64,000 nt of DNA from Xylanibacter oryzae DSM 17970 (GTDB taxonomy: Bacteria > Bacteroidota > Bacteroidia > Bacteroidales > Bacteroidaceae), in assembly GCF_000585355.1 (NCBI RefSeq), contig NZ_KK073873.1, positions 2,399,703-2,463,702 of the forward strand, in the 5' to 3' direction. The translations under genes and the position numbers were made by a program. This document shows, in pieces, positions 1 through 7,293 of the stretch. Positions within the stretch are counted from its first letter, which is position 1; each line of letters begins with the position of its first letter. The notes under the pieces are model-generated. The model was not told the DNA's origin and searched no databases. It saw nothing but the letters and a program-made list of their open reading frames with translations.

Positions 1-688
1 TAAGAGTACTTTTCTGCGTAAACTGCTACCGCCGGCTCTTCAGGATTATTATACAGACGACTTCTCGCTGAACATGAAAGGCAACGCACAACGTAAGATG
101 GTGGAATTTGCAATAATAAATGTAGATGAATTTGATAAAGAGGATCCTAAGAAGATGCCGGCGTTGAAAACTTTGATGCAGACGATGAAACCGAGCTTTA
201 TTGGTGCTTATAAGAAAAATTTCAACCGCCTGCCACGCATCGCTTCTTTTACAGGCACCAGCAATAAACGTGAATTACTGACCGACCGTACAGGTAGTCG
301 TAGATTCCTTATTCTGGAACCTGATGGTAATATCAATACCGAAGGTATAGAATACGACCAACTATACGCGCAACTTATATATGAGGTGGAGCACGGTGAA
401 CAATATTACTTCGGCGCTAAAGAAGAAAAGGTGATGCAAGAGCATAACAAGACGTATTATGTGCATGCGCCTATTGAAAATCTGTTTTCGAATTTCTTCC
501 GCAAGGCTAAGGATGGTGAGAAGGGAATGCGGATGACGGCAGAGACAATACTGAAACATCTGAGCAAACACGACACTAAAATTACACGTGGCATGTCACC
601 GTCACAGTTGGGCAGACACCTGCGACTGCTACAGATACCTATGCACCACTCTGCCACGCAAAACGAATACTGCGTAATACCCCTATAA
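1..688 (+). CDS. VapE-type P-loop ATPase, C-terminal part (5' end outside window)
   Basis: The frame is open from base 2, and the first residues read KSTFLRKLLPP, the end of a Walker A loop (GKST), so the gene starts upstream. IINVDEFD (near base 115) looks like a Walker B strand, and a SFTGTSNKRELLTDRTGSRR stretch follows that resembles the sensor/arginine-finger part of virulence-associated E (VapE) ATPases. The last ~55 residues resemble the small winged-helix tail (DUF3874 type) found on Bacteroidales VapE proteins. Such proteins are usually primase/helicase-like components of integrated elements. It converges on an HU-like gene across a shared hairpin terminator. The function is inferred from family resemblance; the N-terminal part cannot be seen. 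Confidence 0.8.
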   Translation, partial: KSTFLRKLLPPALQDYYTDDFSLNMKGNAQRKMVEFAIINVDEFDKEDPKKMPALKTLMQTMKPSFIGAYKKNFNRLPRIASFTGTSNKRELLTDRTGSRRFLILEPDGNINTEGIEYDQLYAQLIYEVEHGEQYYFGAKEEKVMQEHNKTYYVHAPIENLFSNFFRKAKDGEKGMRMTAETILKHLSKHDTKITRGMSPSQLGRHLRLLQIPMHHSATQNEYCVIPL

Positions 689-693
689 AAATT

Positions 694-746
694 TGCCTTC
701 AGCCGAAACTATTAATTATCAATGATTTAAGTCACGGCTGAAGGCA
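694..746. terminator. bidirectional hairpin between VapE-like and HU-like genes
   Basis: TGCCTTCAGCCG at 694-705 pairs perfectly with CGGCTGAAGGCA at 735-746 around a 29-nt AT-rich loop. It lies between two convergent genes and probably ends both. The 15-mer TTGCCTTCAGCCGAA at its left arm also occurs in both arms of the large inverted repeat near 54.7-55.1 kb, so it may belong to a dispersed palindrome family. Confidence 0.7.
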
Positions 747-767
747 TTCTTGATTTTAATAATTCAA

Positions 768-1421
768 TTAAATCTTATCACCTGTCTTGAGATATACGTA
801 CTGAGTACCTAATTTTTCTCTGTGAATCTTTGGATATTCTTCTGCGGCCAGATTGTTAAGAAGTTTGCGCGCTTTGTATACGGTGATGTCCAACTTCTCA
901 CGAAGAGTCTTATAGGTAATGAAAGGATGCTCCTTGAAAAGTTGATCGACAGCAAGTAGCAGTTGTGCACGGGTAACAGTATCAGATCGCCCCACTGCAT
1001 TCGACTCATTAAATGAAGCCTTTACAGTGCGTACAGCATTCTTAAACTTAACATCGGGTGTAATATTCACGCCTTTCACTTCAATATAATGGGCAGTTAT
1101 ATCTTTTGGATCGGTAAAATGATATGGAACGAGTTTCCCATCTGAATTACGTTTTTTCTTCAATCCCAGTTTAAGAGACAATCGTCCTATCCCTTTAATG
1201 TTAATACTACAGTTCTGAAGTAGAAGAAAAGGGAGCCGCTCGGCGAGTGCCGTGATAGTCTCTTCGAAATGTGCTGCCTGCAGTCCGGTATTTCTTACCA
1301 GATATTCACGAAGTTCTTCATGGCTCATATTACCACCGGCCGTTACAGCTCTGACATGATATTCCTGATCATCGCCTTCCTTAAGAGGATTTTTATTAAT
1401 TGAGTAGTTTATTATTCCCAT
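768..1421 (-). CDS. HU-like DNA-binding protein with C-terminal extension
   Basis: The 217-residue product has an HU/IHF-like core in residues ~1-130: an N-terminal MGIINYSINKNP strand as in the Bacteroidetes HU-related family, a helical MSHEELREYLVRNTGLQ segment, and a GIGRLSLKLG beta segment. It is about twice the length of plain HU. The C-terminal ~75 residues (from RSDTVTRAQLLLAVDQLF) look like a helix-turn-helix or winged-helix extension. In Bacteroidales, proteins of this kind often sit next to VapE/primase-like genes in mobile regions, and here the neighbour is exactly that. It has its own two-box promoter about 93 bp upstream. It probably binds DNA in the nucleoid or in an element; the specific role is unknown. 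Confidence 0.75.
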   Translation of the reverse strand: MGIINYSINKNPLKEGDDQEYHVRAVTAGGNMSHEELREYLVRNTGLQAAHFEETITALAERLPFLLLQNCSINIKGIGRLSLKLGLKKKRNSDGKLVPYHFTDPKDITAHYIEVKGVNITPDVKFKNAVRTVKASFNESNAVGRSDTVTRAQLLLAVDQLFKEHPFITYKTLREKLDITVYKARKLLNNLAAEEYPKIHREKLGTQYVYLKTGDKI

Positions 1422-1513
1422 ATTTTTATAGGTTTATAAAGTAAAATTATGCACAAGGTTATCACTTATACTTTTATTAATACGGTTTACACTTGCATTA
1501 TAAATAATAATGC

Positions 1514-1544
1514 CAAAGTTACAAGTAACAAATAAGGTTTCAAA
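1514..1544 (-). promoter_or_regulatory. promoter of the HU-like gene
   Basis: On the minus strand TTTG (1544-1541) is followed after 19 bp by TAACTTTG (1521-1514), a full match to the Bacteroidetes sigma-ABfr pattern. The predicted 5' leader to the start at 1421 is about 85 nt. Confidence 0.7.
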
Positions 1545-1584
1545 AATAATAGCCGCCAATTTCTGTGATTTCAATATTATTGAT

Positions 1585-2156
1585 TTAAAATGAATAGCCA
1601 AAACTTACATAAGGATAAATTAAAGCAGCGCGATCTACACCATGTTCGCGTCTACCAAGATCATCATTTCTGCTTAATGCTATACCGGGATTAAAACCAG
1701 CCCGAAACATGAATCCTTTCTCTGTTTGATATCTATAGCCGATATCAAGAAACAAGAAATTTCTGATTTATCATTTTCATATTCATGTGGATTATTTTTG
1801 TATACACAATGGTATCGTCCAAAACTAAATCCACCTCCTAACTCTAAGTGACTTTTATTTTTAAAAAACAAATAATTTAAACCTATAGGGATTGTCCATC
1901 CTGTGGTATGGCTAGGATTGCTATCGAAAAAATCTTCAGAATGAGAATCTGTAAAAGCCAGACCTAAACGAAATCCCCAATTTGTATTTTCATTAAAACG
2001 GGTATCGTAGTGAACACCAAAACCGGTAGATGCACCCAAAAACTCTCCAAAAACACACTGTTGGGCTTGCGCACTTACGAAACTATTTACTACAAAAAGC
2101 TCTATTAATATTAAAGATAAGCGTCTCAAAGAATTATTTATATATATATTCATCAT
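1585..2156 (-). pseudogene. outer-membrane beta-barrel protein, broken by one-base frameshift
   Basis: The minus-strand frame starts near 2156 (MMNIYINNSLRR, then a signal-peptide-like hydrophobic stretch ending VSAQAQQ). It runs through beta-barrel strands such as TNWGFRLGLAFTDSH to a premature stop at 1680. The -1 frame then continues without a break from ~1760 as FLFLDIGYRYQTEKGFMFRA and ends YPYVSFGYSF at 1585, a typical aromatic-terminated barrel C terminus. Loss of one A in an A-run at about 1757-1763 explains the shift, since restoring it joins KSE to NFLFLDIGYRY. The intact product would be ~190 residues, of the small outer-membrane porin-like type of Bacteroidetes. A sequencing error or phase-variable tract is possible. 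The 2175-2447 stretch upstream holds only AT-rich DNA and the murF promoter. Confidence 0.8.
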
Positions 2157-2419
2157 AAAAATATTACATGCCATTTATTCCTTATCTAAGAATATACTTC
2201 TATATTTTAGATTATTAATTAGAAGGCAAACATAATCACAGGTATGCAAAATTATAAAAAATAAAACAAAAAGGCGACCTTTTTTGTAAAACATTTCTTT
2301 TATTAACACCTCTTGTTATTAAATTCTTCAGGGTAAATTTCTATTTTTATTTTAATATCAAGGGCTGCAAAGACACAAAAAATAATGTGATTTGAAATCG
2401 GGAATTGAATAAAAATAAG

Positions 2420-2427
2420 TAACTTTG
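2420..2427 (+). promoter_or_regulatory. -7 box of murF
   Basis: TAACTTTG followed by C lies 20 bp before the murF ATG. A TTTG at 2391-2394 is 25 bp upstream, longer than the usual 19-21, so the -33 element is weak. Confidence 0.55.
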
Positions 2428-2447
2428 CAGTCATAAATATTCGAATA

Positions 2448-3749
2448 ATGGAAATATCTGAACTTTATCGTATTTTTCTGCAACACACTCAGATAACTAC
2501 TGACAGTCGTGATTGCCCTAAGGGGTCTATGTTCTTCGCCTTAAAAGGAGAATCTTTTGATGGTAACGCGTTCGCTGATAAGGCTCTCAACCTGGGATGT
2601 GCTTATGCAGTGATTGACGAGAAGCAGTTTGCCAAGGAGAATGACAACCGCTATATTCTGGTAGATGACTGTCTGACCACTCTGCAGAAGTTGGCTAACT
2701 ACCACAGACGACAGTTGGGTACTAAAATTATCGGTGTTACGGGCACTAATGGCAAGACTACGACCAAGGAACTGATATCTACTGTGCTCGGCGAGAAATA
2801 TAATGTGCTGTACACTCTGGGTAATTTCAACAATCATATAGGTGTGCCAAAGACTCTGTTGCGTCTCACTAAAGAGAATGATATCGCCGTCGTTGAAATG
2901 GGGGCAAATCATCCCGGTGAGATAAAAACGCTGGTGAACATTGTGGAGCCGGACTATGGTATAATAACGAATGTAGGCAAAGCTCATCTTGAGGGTTTCG
3001 GATCTTTCGAGGGTGTGATAAAGACTAAGGGCGAACTGTACGACTTTCTGCGTACTAAGGCAGAAAGTGTAGTATTCATCGATAATGAGAATGAGCATCT
3101 GGCTAAGATATCACACGACCTAAACCTGATAAAATATGGTACCGCTGATAATGACAGTCTGTGTGCCAACGGTAAGGTGGTATCGTGTGCGCCGTTCCTC
3201 AACTTTGAATGGAGGCATGGTGCAGGCGAATGGCACAAGGTGCAGACGCATCTTATAGGAAGTTATAACATATACAATATGCTAGCTGCTGCATGCATCG
3301 GTCTTTACTGTGATGTGACGCCCGAACAAATAGACCATGCGCTTGCCAACTATGTGCCAAGCAACAACCGCTCTCAGTTGACTGTAACTGCTCATAACAA
3401 ACTGATTGTGGACACATATAATGCTAACCCTACGAGTATGAACGCTGCGCTGAAGAACTTCCGTGACATGGATGTTGACCATAAGATGGCTATTCTGGGT
3501 GACATGCGCGAACTGGGTGATGTAAGTGCTGAGGAGCATCAGAAAGTTGTAGACTTCCTCAAAGACAACGGCATTGATAATGTATGGTTGGTCGGCGATG
3601 AATTCGGAAAAACGAACTGTGAATTCCGTAAATTCAAGAATGTGGATGATGTGAAAGCAGCTATCAAAGAGAAACAGCCTGAAGGGTATTATATACTGAT
3701 AAAGGGCAGCAACGGTATAAAACTGTTCCAGTTGCCGGAACTGCTATAG
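2448..3749 (+). CDS. murF: UDP-N-acetylmuramoyl-tripeptide--D-alanyl-D-alanine ligase
   Basis: The 433-residue product is the Mur ligase that adds D-Ala-D-Ala to the UDP-MurNAc-tripeptide in the cytoplasm, the last soluble step before MraY. Visible features are the N-terminal substrate domain (TDSRDCPKGSMFFALKG), the ATP loop GTNGKTT at residues 99-105, the NFNNHIGVP motif of MurF, EMGANHPGEI, and the C-terminal domain DTYNANPTSM and GDMRELG. The length is normal. It is not inside the cell-wall cluster at 26.8-42 kb, a common arrangement in Bacteroidales. It is followed after 6 bp by a strong hairpin terminator that is duplicated 3 kb downstream. Confidence 0.97.
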   Translation: MEISELYRIFLQHTQITTDSRDCPKGSMFFALKGESFDGNAFADKALNLGCAYAVIDEKQFAKENDNRYILVDDCLTTLQKLANYHRRQLGTKIIGVTGTNGKTTTKELISTVLGEKYNVLYTLGNFNNHIGVPKTLLRLTKENDIAVVEMGANHPGEIKTLVNIVEPDYGIITNVGKAHLEGFGSFEGVIKTKGELYDFLRTKAESVVFIDNENEHLAKISHDLNLIKYGTADNDSLCANGKVVSCAPFLNFEWRHGAGEWHKVQTHLIGSYNIYNMLAAACIGLYCDVTPEQIDHALANYVPSNNRSQLTVTAHNKLIVDTYNANPTSMNAALKNFRDMDVDHKMAILGDMRELGDVSAEEHQKVVDFLKDNGIDNVWLVGDEFGKTNCEFRKFKNVDDVKAAIKEKQPEGYYILIKGSNGIKLFQLPELL

Positions 3750-3755
3750 TAAGGA

Positions 3756-3793
3756 CACAAAAAAGCCGCTTCGTAATGAAAGCGGCTTTTTTG
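3756..3793. terminator. murF terminator; left copy of 38-bp direct repeat A
   Basis: AAAAAAGCCGCTT pairs perfectly with AAGCGGCTTTTTT around an 8-nt loop (CGTAATGA). The A- and T-runs allow termination on both strands, serving murF (+) and the DXS-like gene (-). The 38 bp recur at 6808-6845 with one mismatch, in the loop. Confidence 0.9.
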
Positions 3794-3837
3794 GCCCCTA
3801 ACCCGTAGGCTTTTCTGATTAATTTTACATTAATAAT

Positions 3838-5598
3838 TTACCTGAAAGAATTTAATATATCAGCTACAATCTGAGGCGCAGTCAAATGGTTTTCTTTGAG
3901 TATTTTATCTACGGAATAACGATCGATAAATTCTTTTTTTATTCCGAAGTTTAACACTTTCATATCGTCCGCACCATAATAACGGGCTATTTTTTCACCG
4001 AAGCCACCGTCCAAAGCACCATCTTCTAATGTGACTACTAAACTGTGGTCTTTCTTCAGGTTATTCAAAAGATCCACATCCATGCCTGTAATATAACGTG
4101 GGTTGATAAGAGTAGCACTAATACCTGCTTCTTTTTTTAGTATTTCAATTACAGATTCACCCAATTGATAGAATGATCCTAAACCAAGAATAGCGACTTT
4201 AGAGCCTTTTTTAGTTATTCTATAACGATTCAATTGGTCAAAATTTTCATTTATTTTCTCACCGGTTGAAATGACGCCACCATAATACGGTACACGAATT
4301 GCTACAGGATGTGAGGTTTGCTTGATACCCCATTCCATCATTGCAAAATATTCTTCTTTATTTGTTGGTGCTAAATAAACCATATTGGGAATATTGCTAA
4401 GCAATGGAATATCAAAAATTCCAAGATGAGTTACATCATTCATGGAAGAAATAGAAGCCCAATAGACTAAAATCAATGCTGAATTATTATTGATGCATAA
4501 ATCCTGCGACAGTTGATCATATGCGCGTTGTATAAATGTGCTAATTACTCCATACACAGGTTTAGCACCATTAGCAGCTAAACCTGAAGCCATTGCGACT
4601 GCGTGTTCTTCAGCGATACCGACATCCAGAAACTGCTTGCCGGCTTGTTTCCTTCTTTCTTGATTGAATCCGAGAACAGTAGGAGTGGCTGATGAAATAA
4701 CGACAATAGTTTTGTCTTCTTTCATCTTTTTCAAAAGGTATTTAGCCGTTAAGTCACTATAGTTTTCGCTATTATTGCTAGAATTCGGTTTTCCTGTTTC
4801 CAAATCAAACGGACCTCCAGCGTGAAAACGTTCTTTGTTTTCTTCAGCAAATTTGTAACCTTTGCCCTTTACGGTGTTAATATGCACAACTACAGGGTGG
4901 TCAATGTCTTTTACTTTTTGAAATGCTTCAATCAAAGATTCTACATTATTGCCCTCCTTTACATACAAATAATCAAATCCAAAAGTTTTGAAGAAATTAC
5001 ATTCGGCTTTGCCTTCTGTATCACGAAGCAACTGCAGATTTTGATACATTCCTCCGTGATTTTCAGCAATCGACATTTGGTTGTCATTTACGAGAATTAT
5101 AATATTCGAACCGAGTTCGGCAGCATTGTTCAATCCTTCATAAGCTTCGCCACCACTGAGTGATCCGTCACCTATTACAGCTATGATATTTTCTTTATTT
5201 TCCTTCAAGTCACGTGCTTTTGCCAGACCGGTAGCAAGACTAACCGATGTTGAGGTATGCCCGATTACAAAAAAATCGTGTTCACTTTCGCTCGGCTCAG
5301 AGTAACCTGATGTGTCATCATATTTTTCCGGGTCTAGAAAAGCTTCTTTTCGTCCCGTAATCATTTTATGAACATAGCTTTGGTGAGAAACATCATATAC
5401 TATTTTGTCGATCGGAGAATTAAATACATAATGAAGAGCAATGGTTGCTTCAACCATACCCAGATTGGGACCGATGTGTCCTCCGTGTTCACTTAATTTC
5501 TTCAACAATGTCGCACGAACTTCATCCTTTAATACCTCAAGTTCACTGACAGATAATTTTTTTACGTCACTCGGACTTTCTATTCTTTCAATATACAT
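3838..5598 (-). CDS. DXS-like thiamine-diphosphate enzyme with altered acceptor site
   Basis: The 586-residue product aligns along its length with 1-deoxy-D-xylulose-5-phosphate synthase (usually ~620-640). The N-terminal domain has GGHIGPNLG (His41), the ThDP motif GDGSLSGGEAYEGLNN (143-158) and RFHAGG (His259). The central domain has DVGIAEEHAV with the catalytic Glu330. Key substrate residues of E. coli DXS differ: Tyr392 aligns with Ile352, Arg420 with Trp380, Asp427 with Asn387 and Arg478 with Tyr438, while His431 is kept (His391). The two arginines bind the phosphate of glyceraldehyde 3-phosphate in true DXS, so a different, perhaps non-phosphorylated acceptor is likely. The AraC gene lies 52 bp upstream on the same strand and probably co-transcribes with or regulates it. 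It is a ThDP carboligase of unknown product. Confidence 0.85.
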   Translation of the reverse strand: MYIERIESPSDVKKLSVSELEVLKDEVRATLLKKLSEHGGHIGPNLGMVEATIALHYVFNSPIDKIVYDVSHQSYVHKMITGRKEAFLDPEKYDDTSGYSEPSESEHDFFVIGHTSTSVSLATGLAKARDLKENKENIIAVIGDGSLSGGEAYEGLNNAAELGSNIIILVNDNQMSIAENHGGMYQNLQLLRDTEGKAECNFFKTFGFDYLYVKEGNNVESLIEAFQKVKDIDHPVVVHINTVKGKGYKFAEENKERFHAGGPFDLETGKPNSSNNSENYSDLTAKYLLKKMKEDKTIVVISSATPTVLGFNQERRKQAGKQFLDVGIAEEHAVAMASGLAANGAKPVYGVISTFIQRAYDQLSQDLCINNNSALILVYWASISSMNDVTHLGIFDIPLLSNIPNMVYLAPTNKEEYFAMMEWGIKQTSHPVAIRVPYYGGVISTGEKINENFDQLNRYRITKKGSKVAILGLGSFYQLGESVIEILKKEAGISATLINPRYITGMDVDLLNNLKKDHSLVVTLEDGALDGGFGEKIARYYGADDMKVLNFGIKKEFIDRYSVDKILKENHLTAPQIVADILNSFR

Positions 5599-5650
5599 AT
5601 AATTTTACTTATTTCGAATTAATTGACTTATTAATATTTGAGTATAATAT

Positions 5651-6550
5651 TCAAACGCTCTCCTTATATTCATTTGGAGTTACGCCAACACATCTTTTAA
5701 AAAACCGACTAAAATGCTGAGGATATTCAAATCCTAATTCATAAGCAATTTGACTCACAGATTTACTTTTATCACATATCTTTTCTTTCGCCACTTCTAT
5801 CAATTGTAATTGAATGTGCTCTCGCGGACTTTTGCCAGTTTCTTTCTTAACTAAATCCCCAAAATAGTTAGGAGACAAATTAAGCTTGTCGGCACAATAT
5901 TTTACAGTTGGCAAACCTGATGATTGGGGCAAATCAGACCTAAAATAGATATTAAGTAATTTTTCAAATCTGCTTAATATATCACTATTTGTATGTTTAC
6001 GAGTTATGAATTGACGTTCATAAAAGCGTGTACAATAATTTAAAAACAATTCTATATTAGATATAATCAACTTTTGACTGTGATTATCAATATTATGGTT
6101 TAGTTCCAATTGAATATTATTAAAGCACTCCAGTACAATCTTACGTTCCTGTTCTGAAAGATGTAGAGCTTCATAAACTTCATATAAAAAAAAGGTGTAA
6201 TTTTGAATTGAACGTCCTAATGAAGAGCCTTTCAACAAATCAGGATGAAACATCAGTGCCCATCCTTTAGGTTGATGAGGTTGTCTATTTTCAATAGAAA
6301 GGACCTGATTTGGAGCAAGAAAGACTAGAGTGCCTTCTTGATAGTCATAATAATTTCTTCCATATTTCAAATCGCCACATTTCATATCTTTCAAAAAAAC
6401 GGTATAAAATCCAAAACTTTGAGCAGAAGGAAGTTCTTCATTATATGTGGTCTTTGAAAAATCTATAAATGAAACCAATGGGTGTAGTGTTTCAATACCC
6501 ATTGCCTTATTATATTCATCTATTGTTTTATAAATTCTAATATTATCCAT
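5651..6550 (-). CDS. AraC-family transcriptional regulator
   Basis: The product has 299 residues from the chosen start. The N-terminal ~170 residues form a cupin-like sensor (GTLVFLAPNQVLSIENRQ is the typical beta-barrel turn). The C terminus has two helix-turn-helix motifs: VKYCADKLNLSPNYFGDLVK and VSQIAYELGFEYPQHFSRFF, ending GVTPNEYKES. The frame is open to 6577, but the ATG at 6550 is preferred because AAAGG lies just before it and a good promoter -7 box lies at 6575-6582, overlapping the longer form. The gene is upstream of and co-oriented with the DXS-like gene (52-bp gap), so it probably controls that enzyme in response to a small molecule. It lies inside cargo segment A. Confidence 0.9.
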   Translation of the reverse strand: MDNIRIYKTIDEYNKAMGIETLHPLVSFIDFSKTTYNEELPSAQSFGFYTVFLKDMKCGDLKYGRNYYDYQEGTLVFLAPNQVLSIENRQPHQPKGWALMFHPDLLKGSSLGRSIQNYTFFLYEVYEALHLSEQERKIVLECFNNIQLELNHNIDNHSQKLIISNIELFLNYCTRFYERQFITRKHTNSDILSRFEKLLNIYFRSDLPQSSGLPTVKYCADKLNLSPNYFGDLVKKETGKSPREHIQLQLIEVAKEKICDKSKSVSQIAYELGFEYPQHFSRFFKRCVGVTPNEYKESV

Positions 6551-6574
6551 ATACCTTTCATCTTTTATTTTATG

Positions 6575-6605
6575 CAAAAATACTCTTTTCTACTTAATAT
6601 ACAAT
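6575..6605 (-). promoter_or_regulatory. promoter of the AraC/DXS-like operon
   Basis: On the minus strand ATTG (6605-6602) is followed after 19 bp by TATTTTTG (6582-6575). This fits the Bacteroidetes promoter pattern and excludes the longer start at 6577. The stretch 6606-6807 upstream holds no gene or other element I can name. Confidence 0.65.
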
Positions 6606-6807
6606 AAGTTATGAAGAATAACAGTAATATGTATACAATAATCTGTAATATGTATTCTTCCTCGAAATCAATCTATTTAAAATGTACCAATCTGTTCAAT
6701 TCACAGATAAAATGATGATAAGGTTCTGCGACAGTGAAACAGGAATACTTAACAACCGCTGAATAGATATGTGAGCCATTATTAAATACCCAAACTTATG
6801 AACTGAC

Positions 6808-6845
6808 CACAAAAAAGCCGCTTCGTAATGGAAGCGGCTTTTTTG
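6808..6845. terminator. tRNA-Phe terminator; right copy of direct repeat A
   Basis: This is the same 13-bp perfect stem as at 3756-3793, with loop CGTAATGG instead of CGTAATGA. It abuts the 3' end of tRNA-Phe, which reads on the minus strand. Confidence 0.9.
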
Positions 6846-6918
6846 TGGTACCACCAGGAATCGAACCGGGGACACAAGGATTTTCAGTCCTTTGCTCTAC
6901 CAACTGAGCTATGGCACC
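6846..6918 (-). tRNA. tRNA-Phe (GAA)
   Basis: The 73-nt cloverleaf has acceptor GGTGCCA/TGGTACC, D-arm GCTC/GAGC and a TTCGATT T-loop. The anticodon loop CTGAAAA gives GAA at positions 34-36. CCA is not encoded. Its promoter lies upstream and its terminator touches its 3' end. Confidence 0.97.
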
Positions 6919-6934
6919 TTTGTTGTTTGCGGGT

Positions 6935-6967
6935 GCAAAGATATACCTTTTTTATCATTCTAGCAAA
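6935..6967 (-). promoter_or_regulatory. promoter of tRNA-Phe
   Basis: On the minus strand TTTG (6967-6964) is followed after 21 bp by TATCTTTG (6942-6935), 16 bp before the tRNA 5' end. Confidence 0.75.
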
Positions 6968-7017
6968 TTTTTAGGCAATTTTATTCTAAAAAATGCACGT
7001 GTTTCCGAAATTTGCCG

Positions 7018-7025
7018 TACCTTTG
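7018..7025 (+). promoter_or_regulatory. -7 box of tRNA-Pro
   Basis: TACCTTTG followed by C lies 15 bp before the mature 5' end of tRNA-Pro. No clear TTTG is found at the expected -33 distance. Confidence 0.55.
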
Positions 7026-7040
7026 CAACACCAAATAGAG

Positions 7041-7113
7041 CGGGATGTAGCGCAGTTGGTAGCGTACTACGTTCGGGACGTAGGGGTCGGGCGTTCGAAT
7101 CGCCTCATCCCGA
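7041..7113 (+). tRNA. tRNA-Pro (CGG)
   Basis: The 73-nt cloverleaf has acceptor CGGGATG/CATCCCG, the C1-G72 pair typical of bacterial tRNA-Pro, and anticodon stem CTACG/CGTAG with loop TTCGGGA (CGG at 34-36). CCA is not encoded. It is transcribed divergently from tRNA-Phe, and a hairpin terminator begins 5-10 nt downstream. Confidence 0.97.
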
Positions 7114-7163
7114 CTTTACAAGATGCCAGGTTTCTGAATTTCAGCAACTTGGCATTTCTGTTT
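7112..7163. terminator. tRNA-Pro terminator; left copy of 52-bp direct repeat B
   Basis: ATGCCAGGTTTCTGA pairs with TCAGCAACTTGGCAT as an imperfect hairpin ending in a T-rich stretch. The 52 bp from the last two bases of tRNA-Pro recur at 9441-9492 with three mismatches. In reverse it can end the GH59 gene. Confidence 0.8.
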
Positions 7164-7293
7164 TGTAAATTTGCATGCTTTCGATATATCTTATCAGGGT
7201 GCCTTAAAAATTATTTGCACAATTTATATCCAATGCAACAAATAAAGAATCAGGTTTATTCAGATCTTTTATTCTGACAAAGCAGAATACTCT

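Larger units (their letters stand above)
3756..6845. other. putative cargo segment A between duplicated terminators
   Basis: A 38-bp direct repeat (37 of 38 identical, including the loop of the hairpin) brackets 3.0 kb that holds an AraC regulator and a DXS-like enzyme, both on the minus strand. Removing one repeat and the cargo would leave murF and tRNA-Phe converging on a single bidirectional terminator, a simple ancestral layout. No integrase, transposase or terminal inverted repeat is present. The cargo looks more AT-rich than murF by eye. Insertion by short-homology recombination at the terminator is an inference. Confidence 0.5.

Noticed and set aside
4822..5163. 113-codon plus-strand frame inside the DXS-like gene
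   Set aside because: It is the complement of a well-conserved coding region and has no family resemblance.
3838..5598. Plain annotation as dxs
   Set aside because: The overall match is clear, but four acceptor-site residues differ, including both phosphate-binding arginines, so the gene symbol is not justified.
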